From JAJECS01 sp965219705 (lineage in GTDB: Bacteria > Chloroflexota > UBA11872): a stretch of 64,000 bases of DNA. The DNA lies in assembly GCA_965219705.1 (NCBI GenBank), contig OZ244789.1, positions 2,790,001-2,854,000 of the forward strand. Reading direction: 5' to 3'. Shown here in pieces: positions 51,182-59,911 of the stretch (its first letter is position 1; each line of letters starts with the position of its first letter). Below the pieces are notes generated by a model. The model did no database searches and was not told the origin of the DNA. It saw only the letters and a list, made by a program, of their open reading frames with translations. The position numbers were made by a program, and so were the translations under genes.

Positions 51182-52217
51182 TGGCCGCGCCCGCTTCGGC
51201 CAGGACTGCCCGCGCCGATGCCACGGCCACGCCAAGCTGACGGATCACGATTCGCGCGGCAAGCTCGCCGAGCAGAGCGGATTCTAGGATCGAGCCGCCG
51301 CCAAGCAGCCCCGCCGTCACAGCCGCCGCCACCGTGTCGCCCGCTCCCACGGGGTCGGCGATGCGGGCTTGCAGCGCGGCGGGAACGATCACGGGCGCGG
51401 CGTCTTCGGCCGCCACCGCCATGCCGGCGGCGCCGAGGGTGATGACAACTCCCTGGGCTTCCAGATGCTCCCGCAACTCGCCCGCGCCCGCGCGCGCCAT
51501 TTCCGGCGACGCGAGCGCATGACCAAGCTCGGCCTCGGCCTCCGGCTGATTTGGCGTAACCACCGCGGCGCCGCGAAACCGTGCCAGGCGTCCATGGGCG
51601 TCAACGGCGATGATCAGCCCATGTTTTCGTGCCAGGGGCAGGGCGGTGGAGAGAACCTCCGACCCGACGACGCCGTTCTCGTAGTCGGAGATGAGCAGGG
51701 CATCCGCCTGGGGAATGGCGCGTTCGAGATAGGCGATCAACTCGGCTGCCATCGGGCCATCCAAGTCGCGGCGGTCCACGGTGTCCACGCGCGCCATCAT
51801 CTGCTGCGCTCGCTGGCGATCGCCGCCGGCCCAGATACGCTGCTTGATCGACGTCGTGCGCGAGGCATCGGCAGCGAGGCCGGCCGTGCCGATGCCCCGC
51901 TCCGCCAGCTCCTGGCGCAGCGTCTCGGCAGCGCGGTCGCGGCCAACTACGCCGCAGACGCTCACCGCGCATTCCAGGGCGCGGAGGTTCGCCGCGACGT
52001 TCGTAGCGCCGCCCGGTACCGCATAGCGCGACTCTTGCTCGACAATCAGTACCGGGGCTTCGCGGGCGACCGCTTGCGCCCGACCCACGACATGCTCGTC
52101 GAGCATCATGTCGCCCAGCACGATGACGCGGCTGCCGTGCGCGCGGTCCAAGATATCCCGAACGCGGCCGGCGTCGAGCCCAGGCGTCTCGGCTCGCTGA
52201 GCCGCCTGGTCGCTCAT
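51174..52217 (-). CDS. D-glycero-beta-D-manno-heptose 7-phosphate kinase-like (RfaE1/HldA)
   Basis: A 347-residue PfkB-family kinase corresponding to the N-terminal half of HldE. GDMMLDEHVVGRA and YAVPGGATNVAANLRALE fit RfaE1, and ADPVGAGDTVAAAV near the C terminus is the PfkB signature with the catalytic aspartate. It would phosphorylate heptose 7-phosphate at C1. It overlaps the nucleotidyltransferase gene. Together with murJ it suggests an activated heptose for S-layer, lipopolysaccharide-like or capsular glycan; the phosphatase GmhB and isomerase GmhA are not here. Confidence 0.88.
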   Translation of the reverse strand: MSDQAAQRAETPGLDAGRVRDILDRAHGSRVIVLGDMMLDEHVVGRAQAVAREAPVLIVEQESRYAVPGGATNVAANLRALECAVSVCGVVGRDRAAETLRQELAERGIGTAGLAADASRTTSIKQRIWAGGDRQRAQQMMARVDTVDRRDLDGPMAAELIAYLERAIPQADALLISDYENGVVGSEVLSTALPLARKHGLIIAVDAHGRLARFRGAAVVTPNQPEAEAELGHALASPEMARAGAGELREHLEAQGVVITLGAAGMAVAAEDAAPVIVPAALQARIADPVGAGDTVAAAVTAGLLGGGSILESALLGELAARIVIRQLGVAVASARAVLAEAGAAND

Positions 52218-52370
52218 GACACCCCGGAAGTGTTGGCGGCTGCACGTTGCACCGTGCTGCGTTGAGCGGCGGCCCGCGAACCTAGCCTATGGGGGGCGTC
52301 CGAGCCGTTGCTATGATTCATGCGGCGGCGTTGGCGACCTATGGGTCGTTCGCGCAATCTTAGGAGGAAT

Positions 52371-52505
52371 GTGAACAAGGCGAAGAAGGTTGCCCTGCGG
52401 AAGCGGCGAAAGACTGCCAAGCGCGGCCGTCTGCAGCGTAAAGCCGAGCGCGAGGCGGCGGCTGGACAGCGACGCTCGCAGCGCGGCGGCCGCAGCGCAG
52501 GCTAA
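52371..52505 (+). CDS. Small, very basic protein (possibly ribosome-associated)
   Basis: A 44-residue peptide rich in Arg and Lys (NKAKKVALRKRRKTAKRGRL) without hydrophobic stretches. It resembles very small ribosomal or RNA-binding proteins, including the AURKAIP1/COX24-type domain, but is too short to classify. GTG start; the preceding AGGAGG is only three bases away, which is close. The M16 peptidase gene starts 39 bases later on the same strand. Real translation is likely but not certain. Confidence 0.6.
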   Translation: MNKAKKVALRKRRKTAKRGRLQRKAEREAAAGQRRSQRGGRSAG

Positions 52506-52544
52506 GGCCGCCACCGACATATCCGCCAGCGTCCTCAGGGAGCG

Positions 52545-53852
52545 TTGAGTACGTTCCGCGACCACTGCACCACTCGATCGCGTCTGCGCAACGGCGCCCA
52601 TGTGCTTGTCACTCCGGTTCCGCACGCGCGTTCTGTGTCGATCATTGCGGCGACGCGCATCGGATCGGGTTTCGAGTCGCCATCGGAGCAGGGGATCTCG
52701 CACTTCGTCGAGCACATGCTGTTCAAAGGCACCGCGCGACGCCCCTCCTACACCGAAATTGCGGCCTCCGTCGAGCGTCTCGGCGGCATGATCAACGCCT
52801 TGACGGAGCCGGAGATGACTGTGCTCTGGGCGAAGGTGGCGTCGCCGCACTGGCGCAGCGCGCTGGACGTGATGACCGACATGATCGGTAACTCGCTGTT
52901 CGACGTCCGCGAGATTGAGAAAGAACGGCGGGTCATTCAAGACGAGATCGGGATGTTGTCCGACGTGCCGGAAGAAGCCGTGCGGCGATCGATTCGGTCG
53001 CGCCTGTGGCAGGGGCACGGCCTCGGGCGCGAGGTGGCGGGAACGTCCGCCAATCTCGAGACCTTCACGCCCGACCAGATGCGCGCGCACGCGCGCCGGA
53101 TGTTCGCGGGCGCCAACTTGGTGGTCAGCGTGGCCGGTGATCTCGATCCGGCGGACGGCGCCGCGGCCGTCCGGGCTCGTATTGGCGACCGGCCGGCGGG
53201 ACGTGAGGCGGTCTGGCCGTCCTTCGTGCCCGACGGGCCGCCGTCGCCGCGCGCGGTGGTTGATTCTCGCGACGCCGATCACGTGTACTTCGCCGTTGCC
53301 GGGCGCGCCGTCTCGCGTGCCGATCCCCAGCGATATGACGTGGACGTGCTCACCGCGGCCTTGGGGGAGGGCATGGGCTCGCGGCTCTTCGAAGAGCTGC
53401 GTGAACGGCGCGGCATCGTGTATGAGGTGCTGGCATCGATCACCGCCACGCGCGATTCCGGCGCGCTGATGATCGAGGCCGCAACGGACCCGGATACCCT
53501 TGACGAGGCGATGCGGGCCGTGCTCGATGAGTTGGTGGCGGTGCGTGAGGACGGCATCACCGAAGACCAACTGGAGCGTGCCCGCGAGGTCATCAAGGGG
53601 GAGATCCAGCTTTCGATGGAAGACACCTATGCCGTGGCCGGCTGGGCGCTGCGCGAGCAGCTGCTGGAAACCGAACAGCTCACCCCCGACGGGGCGATGG
53701 CCAAGTTTGACGCGGTCACCTGCGAGAGTGTCGTGCAGGCGGCGCGGCGGCTCTTCAGCGACGAATGGCCGATCGTCGCGGCGTCAGGCGCCATCGATGA
53801 CGATGCCGAGATTCCGCAAAGATTCGACGGCGCCGCCGCGCCGGCTTCCTGA
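52545..53852 (+). CDS. M16-family zinc metallopeptidase
   Basis: A 435-residue pitrilysin-type peptidase. The inverted zinc motif HFVEHMLFKGT (HXXEH) is near residue 48, with the downstream glutamate in the AEPEM region (LTEPEMTVLW) and a C-terminal domain with YDVDVLTAALGEG. It is a single M16 unit with both halves, as in the mitochondrial processing peptidase beta-like proteins. TTG start; an AGGGAG sits very close. First large gene of the rightward run leading to the TPR and roadblock genes. Confidence 0.9.
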   Translation: MSTFRDHCTTRSRLRNGAHVLVTPVPHARSVSIIAATRIGSGFESPSEQGISHFVEHMLFKGTARRPSYTEIAASVERLGGMINALTEPEMTVLWAKVASPHWRSALDVMTDMIGNSLFDVREIEKERRVIQDEIGMLSDVPEEAVRRSIRSRLWQGHGLGREVAGTSANLETFTPDQMRAHARRMFAGANLVVSVAGDLDPADGAAAVRARIGDRPAGREAVWPSFVPDGPPSPRAVVDSRDADHVYFAVAGRAVSRADPQRYDVDVLTAALGEGMGSRLFEELRERRGIVYEVLASITATRDSGALMIEAATDPDTLDEAMRAVLDELVAVREDGITEDQLERAREVIKGEIQLSMEDTYAVAGWALREQLLETEQLTPDGAMAKFDAVTCESVVQAARRLFSDEWPIVAASGAIDDDAEIPQRFDGAAAPAS

Positions 53853-53857
53853 TCGCC

Positions 53858-55042
53858 GTGCGACCGAGCGAGGTCATCGACCGCGCGCAGCGAGCGTTCC
53901 GGGACGGGTCGTTGGACCAAGCCCTCGACCTCGCCGAGCACGTCATCGCCCGCTACCCCCGTCATGCGCCCGCCCGCCTGGTCCGTGCCCTGACGGCTGA
54001 GGCGCGGGGTGAGCTTGATCGAGCCCTTGACGATCTGCGCTTCGTGTCCTCGGCGGAGCCGCTGAACGCCCGGGCCGCCGCGGCGTTGGCGCGAATATTC
54101 AAGCGGCGCGACGACGACGCGCGTGCCCAGGATGAAGCGCGCCGCGTGGTGGAACTGGTGCCTGAAGTCTCGGACAACGAGTCCCTCGAGGCGGCACTGG
54201 ACATTCTTGGCGTGGACGCCGACGCGCTGCCCATCTCGGCCGGCGTGTTTGCGCGCATCCACTTGCGCAGCGGGTGGCCGGGCACCGCTGAGCGATACGC
54301 CCGCCGCGCGCTCGACGATGAGCCCGACCGCATCGACATTCGGCTCACCCTCGCCGAGGCGCTCTGGCAGCTGAACCGGCTGACCCTGTGCGAAGAGCAG
54401 TGCACGATCATCTTCGACCGCGCTAACGACTGTGTGCGCGCGGCCGTGATGCTGGCGCATGTGCTGGCCGAGCGCGGTCGCATGGCCGAGGGCCAGGACT
54501 TGCTGGGCCGCGCGGGTGAGATCGACCCGGAGTATTTGGAAGCAAGGCAGATGCTGGCGCGACTCGAGATTCATCGGCTGGTCCTGCCGGACGTACCGCA
54601 GATTGACGTTCCGGCAGCGCTGCGTCCTGCCGACATCCCGCCGGAGGCCGCACCCACGTCAGCAACGAGCCCGGTGCAGGAGACCCCGGCAACGGCCCAG
54701 CCGTTGCCGGACGACCAGCCCGCCATGGTCGATGAGGCGCCGATGGCTGAGCCCGCGGCAGGGCCCGTGGGGGCGGTGTTCAGCCAACTCGACTGGGCCC
54801 GCGAGCTCATCAGCCAGGAAAACTGGACCGAGGTGGAGCGTGTCCTGCGCGAGATCGTGAATGACGATGGGCTGCCGCCGGCTGACGTAGACGCGCTTCT
54901 CGAAGAGGCGGCGGCGCAGCCAATACTCGCTGCCGCAAGCTGGCAGCTACTTGGGGACTTCCGCATGCGCACGCGTCGTCCGCAGGCCGCCGCCGAAGCG
55001 TATATGCGCGCGGCCGATTCCGACCAGGCGACGAATGGCTGA
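53858..55042 (+). CDS. TPR-repeat protein
   Basis: A 394-residue protein with tetratricopeptide-like helices: residues about 1-220 contain repeated A-L-x-x-A-x-x-x-L patterns (RAQRAFRDGSLDQALDLAEH; LRFVSSAEPLNARAAAALAR). A Pro/Ala-rich linker (residues 245-300) follows, then a second helical block. No signal peptide is seen. It probably works as a protein-binding scaffold, perhaps with the roadblock protein encoded by the next gene, which it overlaps by eight bases. GTG start five bases after the M16 stop. Confidence 0.8.
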   Translation: MRPSEVIDRAQRAFRDGSLDQALDLAEHVIARYPRHAPARLVRALTAEARGELDRALDDLRFVSSAEPLNARAAAALARIFKRRDDDARAQDEARRVVELVPEVSDNESLEAALDILGVDADALPISAGVFARIHLRSGWPGTAERYARRALDDEPDRIDIRLTLAEALWQLNRLTLCEEQCTIIFDRANDCVRAAVMLAHVLAERGRMAEGQDLLGRAGEIDPEYLEARQMLARLEIHRLVLPDVPQIDVPAALRPADIPPEAAPTSATSPVQETPATAQPLPDDQPAMVDEAPMAEPAAGPVGAVFSQLDWARELISQENWTEVERVLREIVNDDGLPPADVDALLEEAAAQPILAAASWQLLGDFRMRTRRPQAAAEAYMRAADSDQATNG

Positions 55043-55370
55043 CCCCCGGGGCTTGTTGGCCGATCTTCGGGCCCTCGATGGAGTCGAGGGCGCGGTGGTC
55101 TGGCGCGTGGGGGACGCTCCGGTGGGCGACCTTGCGGAAGCCGTGAGTCCGGTGGCGCCCGGCCTGTTGGCGTCGGGCATAGGGACCATGGAGCAAGTGG
55201 TGCAGACGGTAGGTCTGGGCCAGGTCGAAGAGCTGTGGTTTCTTACCGAGGCGCACCAAGGATTGGCCGTGCGCTTGGGCGACTGGCAGGCGATCATTGT
55301 GACGACGTTGGATGTGGATATCGACGGCCTGCGCAACGCGGTCACCGAGCGGCTCGAGCGCCAGTCATGA
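55035..55370 (+). CDS. Roadblock/LC7-domain protein
   Basis: A 111-residue protein with the roadblock/LC7 fold: LRALDGVEGAVVWRVGD, a central helix (GTMEQVVQTVGLGQVEELWF) and WQAIIVTTLDVDIDGLRNAV. Roadblock proteins usually regulate small GTPases such as MglA or Rab-like proteins. No GTPase gene is adjacent. The ATG at 55035 overlaps the TPR gene end by eight bases, which suggests the two are translated together; a longer frame starts inside the TPR gene and is unlikely. Confidence 0.82.
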   Translation: MADPRGLLADLRALDGVEGAVVWRVGDAPVGDLAEAVSPVAPGLLASGIGTMEQVVQTVGLGQVEELWFLTEAHQGLAVRLGDWQAIIVTTLDVDIDGLRNAVTERLERQS

Positions 55371-55424
55371 TTGCCGGATCGCGTATGCGGTCGTCGCGCC
55401 GCTGACGATAGGAGGACGAGGCAC

Positions 55425-55886
55425 GTGGAACGCACGCTGGTCCTATTGAAGCCCGACGCCCTGCAACGGGCGATTGGGATGGAGCTGTTGGCGCGGTTCG
55501 AGCGCCGCGGCCTCCGGTTTGTGGGGCTCAAGCTCGTGCAGATCGATGTGTCGTTGGCCCGTCGGCACTATGCCGAACATGAAGGCAAGTTCTTCTTTGA
55601 CGGTCTGGTGCAACACCTCACGAGCGGTCCCGTTGTCGCGGCCGTCCTCCAAGGCCCCGAAGCCATCCAGGTCGTGCGGGCGATTGTGGGGGCGACCAGG
55701 CCGCATGAGGCCGCTCCCGGCACGATTCGCGGCGACTACGCCTTGGAGGGACTCCGAAACCTGATCCACGCCTCGGATGGACCCGATACGGCGCGAGAGG
55801 AAATCGAGCTGCACTTCGACGCACATGAGCTTGTGGACTATGCCCGCGGGCTCGACGCCTGGATTCTCGAGGACAGCGGCACGTGA
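55425..55886 (+). CDS. ndk: Nucleoside diphosphate kinase
   Basis: A 153-residue NDK: ERTLVLLKPDALQR at the N terminus and LIHASDG, which contains the phospho-accepting histidine, near residue 115. It balances NTP pools by transferring the terminal phosphate. The GTG at 55425 gives the normal length and has AGGAGG nine bases upstream. Its stop overlaps the sucC start (GTGA). A link with succinyl-CoA ligase, which can make GTP or ATP, is a common association. Confidence 0.94.
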   Translation: MERTLVLLKPDALQRAIGMELLARFERRGLRFVGLKLVQIDVSLARRHYAEHEGKFFFDGLVQHLTSGPVVAAVLQGPEAIQVVRAIVGATRPHEAAPGTIRGDYALEGLRNLIHASDGPDTAREEIELHFDAHELVDYARGLDAWILEDSGT

Positions 55887-57013
55887 AGATCCACGAATCC
55901 GACGCCCGGCGCATCTTCGCGGACCATGGGCTTCGGGTCCCGCCCAGCACGGTTGCAACGACGCCCGATGAGGCGGCGGCCGCGGCCGCGGCGTATGGCG
56001 GGCTGGTCGTCGTCAAGGCGCTGGTGCTGGCGGGCGGCCGCGGCAAGGCCGGGGGCGTGAGGCTGGCCGACAGCGCCGACGCCGCGCGAGACGCGGCGCA
56101 GTCGATTCTAGGGCTCGAGATTCGGGGCGAACGCGTCCGGCGGGTGCTGGTGGCGCCGGCGGTGGATATCGCCCGTGAGATCTACCTGGGCGTGACGATC
56201 GACCGCGAGCGCCAGTCGGCGGTGGTGATGGTGAGCGCGGCCGGCGGCATGGATATCGAGGAGGTCGCGGCTGCCACGCCCGAGGCCATCCAGCGCATCG
56301 AGTTCGATATCGCTCGCGGTGTTGACGCTTGGCAGGCGCGGGCTGTGGGATTCGCGCTCGGATTTGGCGGCCGGCAAGTGGTGGACTTCGCGGGTATGGT
56401 AGACGGGCTGGTGCGCGCCTTCGTCGATTGCGACGCGTCGCTGGCTGAGGTCAATCCCCTGGTCGTGGACCCTGAGGGCCAACTCTGGGCCATCGATGCC
56501 AAGCTGAATATCGACGACAACGCCCTGGCGCGCCGTCCCGACATGGCCCAGCTGCGGGACGATGACGCCGAGGAGCCCGCGGAGGCGCGCGCACGCGAGG
56601 CTGGGATCAGCTACATCAAGCTCACTGGCGATATCGGGTGTATGGTCAATGGAGCCGGACTCGCCATGGCCACCATGGACGTGGTCAAGCACTACGGCGG
56701 GGAGCCGGCAAATTTCCTCGACGTCGGCGGCGGCGCAGGCGCGGAGCGCGTGGCTGCCGCCCTCGCCATCATTCTGGACGATCCCAACGTCAGGGCGGTC
56801 TTCGTGAATATCTTTGGCGGGATCACCCGGGCTGACGATGTGGCCAGCGGGGTGATCGAGGCCCGCGCGGGGATGCCCCGCGACGTCCCGCTGGTTGTGC
56901 GCCTGATGGGTACGAATGAGGCTGAGGGCCTGCGGCTGCTGGCCAGTGCCGGCATACAGGCGGAGCGCTCGATGGACGCGGCGGCGCGCCTGGCGGTGGA
57001 GGCCGCGCGATGA
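55883..57013 (+). CDS. sucC: Succinyl-CoA ligase subunit beta
   Basis: A 376-residue ATP-grasp subunit. ARRIFADHGLRVPP is followed by KALVLAGGRGKAGGVRL; the middle has LAEVNPLVV and AIDAKLNIDDNA; the C-terminal flavodoxin-like domain has GAGLAMATMD and NIFGGITRADDVA. With SucD it interconverts succinyl-CoA and succinate with NTP formation. GTG start overlapping ndk; the sucD start overlaps its stop as ATGA. Confidence 0.95.
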   Translation: MKIHESDARRIFADHGLRVPPSTVATTPDEAAAAAAAYGGLVVVKALVLAGGRGKAGGVRLADSADAARDAAQSILGLEIRGERVRRVLVAPAVDIAREIYLGVTIDRERQSAVVMVSAAGGMDIEEVAAATPEAIQRIEFDIARGVDAWQARAVGFALGFGGRQVVDFAGMVDGLVRAFVDCDASLAEVNPLVVDPEGQLWAIDAKLNIDDNALARRPDMAQLRDDDAEEPAEARAREAGISYIKLTGDIGCMVNGAGLAMATMDVVKHYGGEPANFLDVGGGAGAERVAAALAIILDDPNVRAVFVNIFGGITRADDVASGVIEARAGMPRDVPLVVRLMGTNEAEGLRLLASAGIQAERSMDAAARLAVEAAR

Positions 57014-57891
57014 GCATTCTGCTCGATGCCTCGGCACGGGTGGTGGTGCAAGGGATCACCGGGCGCCAAGGCGCCTTCCACGCCCAGCGCATGGCGGAGG
57101 CCGGCACCACGGTCGCGGCCGGCGTCACGCCCGGTCGCGCGGGAGCCGTGGTCGACGGCTTGGCCGGCGTCCCGGTCTTCAACACGATGGCCGAGGCGGT
57201 GCACGCAACCGACGCAAATGTGGCGTGCATCTTCGTGCCGCCGCCGTTCGCCGCGGACGCGATCTTGGAAGACATTGCGGCCGGCTTGGAGCTGATCGTT
57301 TGCATCACCGAAGGCATTCCGACCATCGACATGCTGCGCGTGATGCCAATGCTCCGGGGCTCCACGTCCCGTCTCATCGGACCGAACTGCCCCGGCGCCG
57401 CGGTGCCCGGCGCGAATGTCAAAGTCGGCATCATGCCCTGGGAGATTCACGCGCCCGGCCGGGTGGGGGTCGTCAGCCGCAGCGGCACGCTGACCTATGA
57501 AGTGGTGCAGCACCTGACCAATGGCGGTCTGGGACAATCCGCGGCGGTTGGCATCGGCGGCGACCCGATCATTGGGACGCGCTTCACCGACGTGCTGGCG
57601 CTGTTCGAGCGAGACGACGACACGGATGGGATCGTGCTGCTGGGTGAGATTGGCGGCGGCGACGAGGAGCAGGCGGCACAATTCATCAGCGAGCGCGTGA
57701 CGAAGCCGGTGAGTGCCTTCATCGCCGGCAAGACCGCTCCGCCCGAGCGCCGGATGGGCCACGCCGGCGCTATCGTGTCAGGATCAGAGGGAACGGCAGT
57801 GGGGAAAGAGGCTGCCCTGCGAGAGGCCGGGGTGCTCGTGGGCGATACCCCGCGGGAGGCGGTCGACATGCTGGCCGCTCAGCTTCCCTAG
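57010..57891 (+). CDS. sucD: Succinyl-CoA ligase subunit alpha
   Basis: A 293-residue CoA-binding subunit: VVVQGITGRQGAFHAQRM near residue 11, GPNCPGAAVPGANVKVG, and RMGHAGAIVSGSEGTA with the phosphohistidine. It forms the active site together with SucC. It is coupled to sucC by ATGA. A gap of 118 bases to korA contains its own ribosome binding site only, so kor may be read from the same transcript. Confidence 0.95.
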   Translation: MSILLDASARVVVQGITGRQGAFHAQRMAEAGTTVAAGVTPGRAGAVVDGLAGVPVFNTMAEAVHATDANVACIFVPPPFAADAILEDIAAGLELIVCITEGIPTIDMLRVMPMLRGSTSRLIGPNCPGAAVPGANVKVGIMPWEIHAPGRVGVVSRSGTLTYEVVQHLTNGGLGQSAAVGIGGDPIIGTRFTDVLALFERDDDTDGIVLLGEIGGGDEEQAAQFISERVTKPVSAFIAGKTAPPERRMGHAGAIVSGSEGTAVGKEAALREAGVLVGDTPREAVDMLAAQLP

Positions 57892-58009
57892 CCTCGCGGG
57901 GCCGGAGCGTTGATAATGGACTCAGAACGACCAGCGCGCGCGCCCTGGGTGCGGTGCGCAACGACGTGAGCATGCGCGCGCACTCCGTATCGGCCTGCAA
58001 GGAGCGGTG

Positions 58010-59869
58010 ATGGCCCCGAGCAATCTATCCATCATGATTGGCGGTCCTGCCGGAAGCGGCGTGAACCCGTCGTCCGAGATCTTCATGAAGGCCTGCTCGC
58101 GCGCCGGCGTGTTCGTCTTTACGAACGTGGAATACCACTCCAACATCCACGGGCGGCACATCTTTTTCCGCATCCGCACGGCCGATGAGCCCATCACCTC
58201 GCATGTGGATCAGGTGGAGGTCCTGCTGGCGCTGGATGCCGAAACCATTCATGGCACCGATCCGCACCAGGACTACCAGTCGCACCGCGGCCACCTGCAC
58301 GAGGTTGTGCCGGGCGGCGCGATTGTCATCGACGCCAAGGCCGGTATCACCGATGAGAACCTCGGGCGGGACGACGTGCGGCTGTTGTCGCTGCCCTACG
58401 ACGACATTGTGCGTGAGGCTGTCGAGGCGCATGGCGTCGAATACAACGCGCGCCGTCACGCCGTCATGGCCAACATGGTGCCGCTGGGTGCGTGCTGCGC
58501 GCTGCTCGACTTCGACGTGGACCGCGTATTACCGATCGTGGCCGAGCGCCTGCCGGAACGGCATCAGAACCTGGTGCCGCTGAACCGCTCGGTCCTACAG
58601 CACGCGTGGGAGGCGGCGCACGACACCCTGGGCGACTCAGGATTCTACTTGACGCTCCATCCCCGCGACGGCCTGCCCGCGCGCATGCTCATCGCCGGGC
58701 ACGAGGCCATCGGCATTGCCAAGCTCCACGCCGGCTGCGGCTTTCAGACGTACTACCCGATCGCTCCGGCCTCCGACGAAAGCGTGTATCTGGAGACTTT
58801 GCAGGCGGACTGGCCAATCGTGGTGCTGCAGGCCGAGGACGAGATCGCGTCCATGAACATGGCCGTGGGCGCGGCCCACGCGGGCATTCGCGCGTCGACG
58901 TCGACGGCCGGTCCCGGCTTCACCCTTATGGCCGAGGGTATGGGGTTCGCCTCGATCACCGAGGCGCCCGGTCCGGTGGTGGTGCTGTATCAGCGCGGCG
59001 GCCCGAGCACGGGCTTGCCGACGCGAAACTCCCAGCAAGACCTGCGGTTCGCGCTCCAGCCGGCCCATGGCGAGTTTCCGCATATCGTCGTGGCGCCCGG
59101 TGATGTTGAAGAGGCGGCGCGATATACCCACCTGGCATTCAACTGGGGCGACCGCTATCAAGTGCCGGTGGTTGTGCTGGCCGACAAATTCATCGCCAAC
59201 TCGCACTTCACGGTCGACAGCCTTGGCCTAGACGGGTTGCCGGTGGATCGCGGGGCGATTTGGACCGGCGAATCCAATGGCGCGGAGCCGTATCGGCGGC
59301 ATCAGCTGACAGCCTCGGGGGTGAGCCCGCGGTCGGTGCCAGGCACTGCCGGCGGTGAGTTCGTCACCACCAGCGACGAGCACACCGAGCGCGGCCGGAT
59401 CGAGGAAGACATCGAGAACCGGATCGAGCAGATGGACAAGCGCATGGGCAAGCTTGACATAATGCTACGAGAGATTCCCGAGGCGGACCAGTTCACGCTC
59501 CACGGTCCAGCCGACGCCGATCTCACCATCGTCTCCTGGGGGTCGACGCGCTGTCCCATCCGCGACGCGATTCGACAGGTGGAGCGAGCGTCGAACATTC
59601 GCGTGAACAATCTCCAAATCCGCCTGCTGCGCCCGTTCCCCGCCGACGCTGTCCGCGAGATCCTGGATGGGGCGAATCGCGTGCTCCTGCTTGAGGACAA
59701 CTACACCGGCCAGCTTGGCCTGCTCATTGCCGAGCAGACCGGAATCCAGATCGAGGAGAAGACTCTGAAATACACCGGCCGCCCGTTTTCCCAGGACGAA
59801 GTCGCGGAGGCGATCCGGCGGCAGGTGCCCCTTCCGGCAGCCGTCGCGGTGGCGGCGCAAGGCTCATGA
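58010..59869 (+). CDS. korA: 2-oxoacid:ferredoxin oxidoreductase, fused gamma-alpha subunit
   Basis: A 619-residue KorA-type protein. The N-terminal ~190 residues are the gamma domain (IMIGGPAGSGVNPSSEIFM), followed by the alpha domain with YYPIAPASDES, AEDEIASMNMAVGAAHAG, TSTAGPGFTLMAEG and a C-terminal domain III (VSWGSTRCPIRDAI). With KorB it oxidises 2-oxoglutarate or another 2-oxoacid to acyl-CoA and reduces ferredoxin. ATG at 58010 with AAGGAG five bases upstream. The following KorB gene completes the enzyme; its neighbours sucCD use the succinyl-CoA product. Confidence 0.93.
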   Translation: MAPSNLSIMIGGPAGSGVNPSSEIFMKACSRAGVFVFTNVEYHSNIHGRHIFFRIRTADEPITSHVDQVEVLLALDAETIHGTDPHQDYQSHRGHLHEVVPGGAIVIDAKAGITDENLGRDDVRLLSLPYDDIVREAVEAHGVEYNARRHAVMANMVPLGACCALLDFDVDRVLPIVAERLPERHQNLVPLNRSVLQHAWEAAHDTLGDSGFYLTLHPRDGLPARMLIAGHEAIGIAKLHAGCGFQTYYPIAPASDESVYLETLQADWPIVVLQAEDEIASMNMAVGAAHAGIRASTSTAGPGFTLMAEGMGFASITEAPGPVVVLYQRGGPSTGLPTRNSQQDLRFALQPAHGEFPHIVVAPGDVEEAARYTHLAFNWGDRYQVPVVVLADKFIANSHFTVDSLGLDGLPVDRGAIWTGESNGAEPYRRHQLTASGVSPRSVPGTAGGEFVTTSDEHTERGRIEEDIENRIEQMDKRMGKLDIMLREIPEADQFTLHGPADADLTIVSWGSTRCPIRDAIRQVERASNIRVNNLQIRLLRPFPADAVREILDGANRVLLLEDNYTGQLGLLIAEQTGIQIEEKTLKYTGRPFSQDEVAEAIRRQVPLPAAVAVAAQGS

Positions 59870-59911
59870 CGTGATTCATTGGCATCTGCCCAGGCGCACC
59901 AAAGGATGGCC

